Source of the DNA: Caldifarciminota bacterium | GTDB lineage: Bacteria > Hydrothermota > Tepidihabitantia > Tepidihabitantales > JAOUPE01 | Length of the DNA stretch: 13,536 nucleotides | Assembly (NCBI GenBank): GCA_029880025.1 | Contig: JAOUPE010000016.1 | Location: 1 to 13,536 of the forward strand | Direction of reading: 5' to 3' | Shown here: positions 13,519-13,536 of the stretch, piece after piece | Position numbering within the stretch: the stretch's first letter is position 1 | How the letters are laid out: each line of letters opens with the position of its first letter | Notes under the pieces: model-generated | Told to the model about the DNA's origin: nothing | What the model saw: the letters and a program-made list of their open reading frames with translations, nothing else | Databases searched by the model: none | Program-made: the position numbers and the translations under genes

Positions 13519-13536
13519 AAGACCCGAATCTTATTT

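Overview
The window reads as chromosomal DNA of a diderm bacterium of low-to-moderate GC. A complete BamA-type outer-membrane assembly protein shows an outer membrane. ClpC with a UVR-type middle region, a radical SAM/DUF2344 fusion next to RNase G, three single tRNA genes and AT-rich spacers fit a little-studied candidate phylum. A WOR-3/Stahlbacteria-like lineage is my guess, from general gene style only. No rRNA, CRISPR array, transposase or integrase was seen.

Left half (1-10035, genes mostly on the minus strand): the 5' end of an exported protein (1-153); a JAMM/MPN metallopeptidase-like protein (200-763); tRNA-Gln(CUG); an operon of a radical SAM-DUF2344 protein (5033-2604) and RNase G (2607-1120) joined by an ATGA overlap; tRNA-Thr(CGU) on the plus strand; then a second minus-strand unit, clpC (10000-7547) followed by bamA (7493-5262). 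The two multigene units cover RNA processing, protein quality control and outer-membrane biogenesis.

Right half (10268-13536, plus strand): tRNA-Pro(UGG); a small toxin-antitoxin cassette enclosed by a 16-bp exact repeat of the tRNA-Pro 3' end; a metallo-beta-lactamase-fold hydrolase; a one-domain ATP-dependent ligase that ends at motif V without an OB fold; an unrecognised 177-residue protein with a strong ribosome binding site; and a structured, REP-like palindrome at the right edge. The spacers carry degenerate copies of an ATTCGT-rich repeat.

The most interesting system-level signal is in gene starts. First genes of transcription units (the left-edge gene, the radical SAM gene, clpC, the hydrolase, the ligase) each have a sigma70-like promoter whose -10 box ends only 5-10 nt before the start codon and no Shine-Dalgarno sequence, so they look leaderless or nearly so. 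Internal genes and the right-end unknown gene carry clear Shine-Dalgarno sequences. The toxin-antitoxin promoter fits the same geometry, but the ATG at its predicted transcription start opens a 17-codon ORF that ends one base before the antitoxin ATG.
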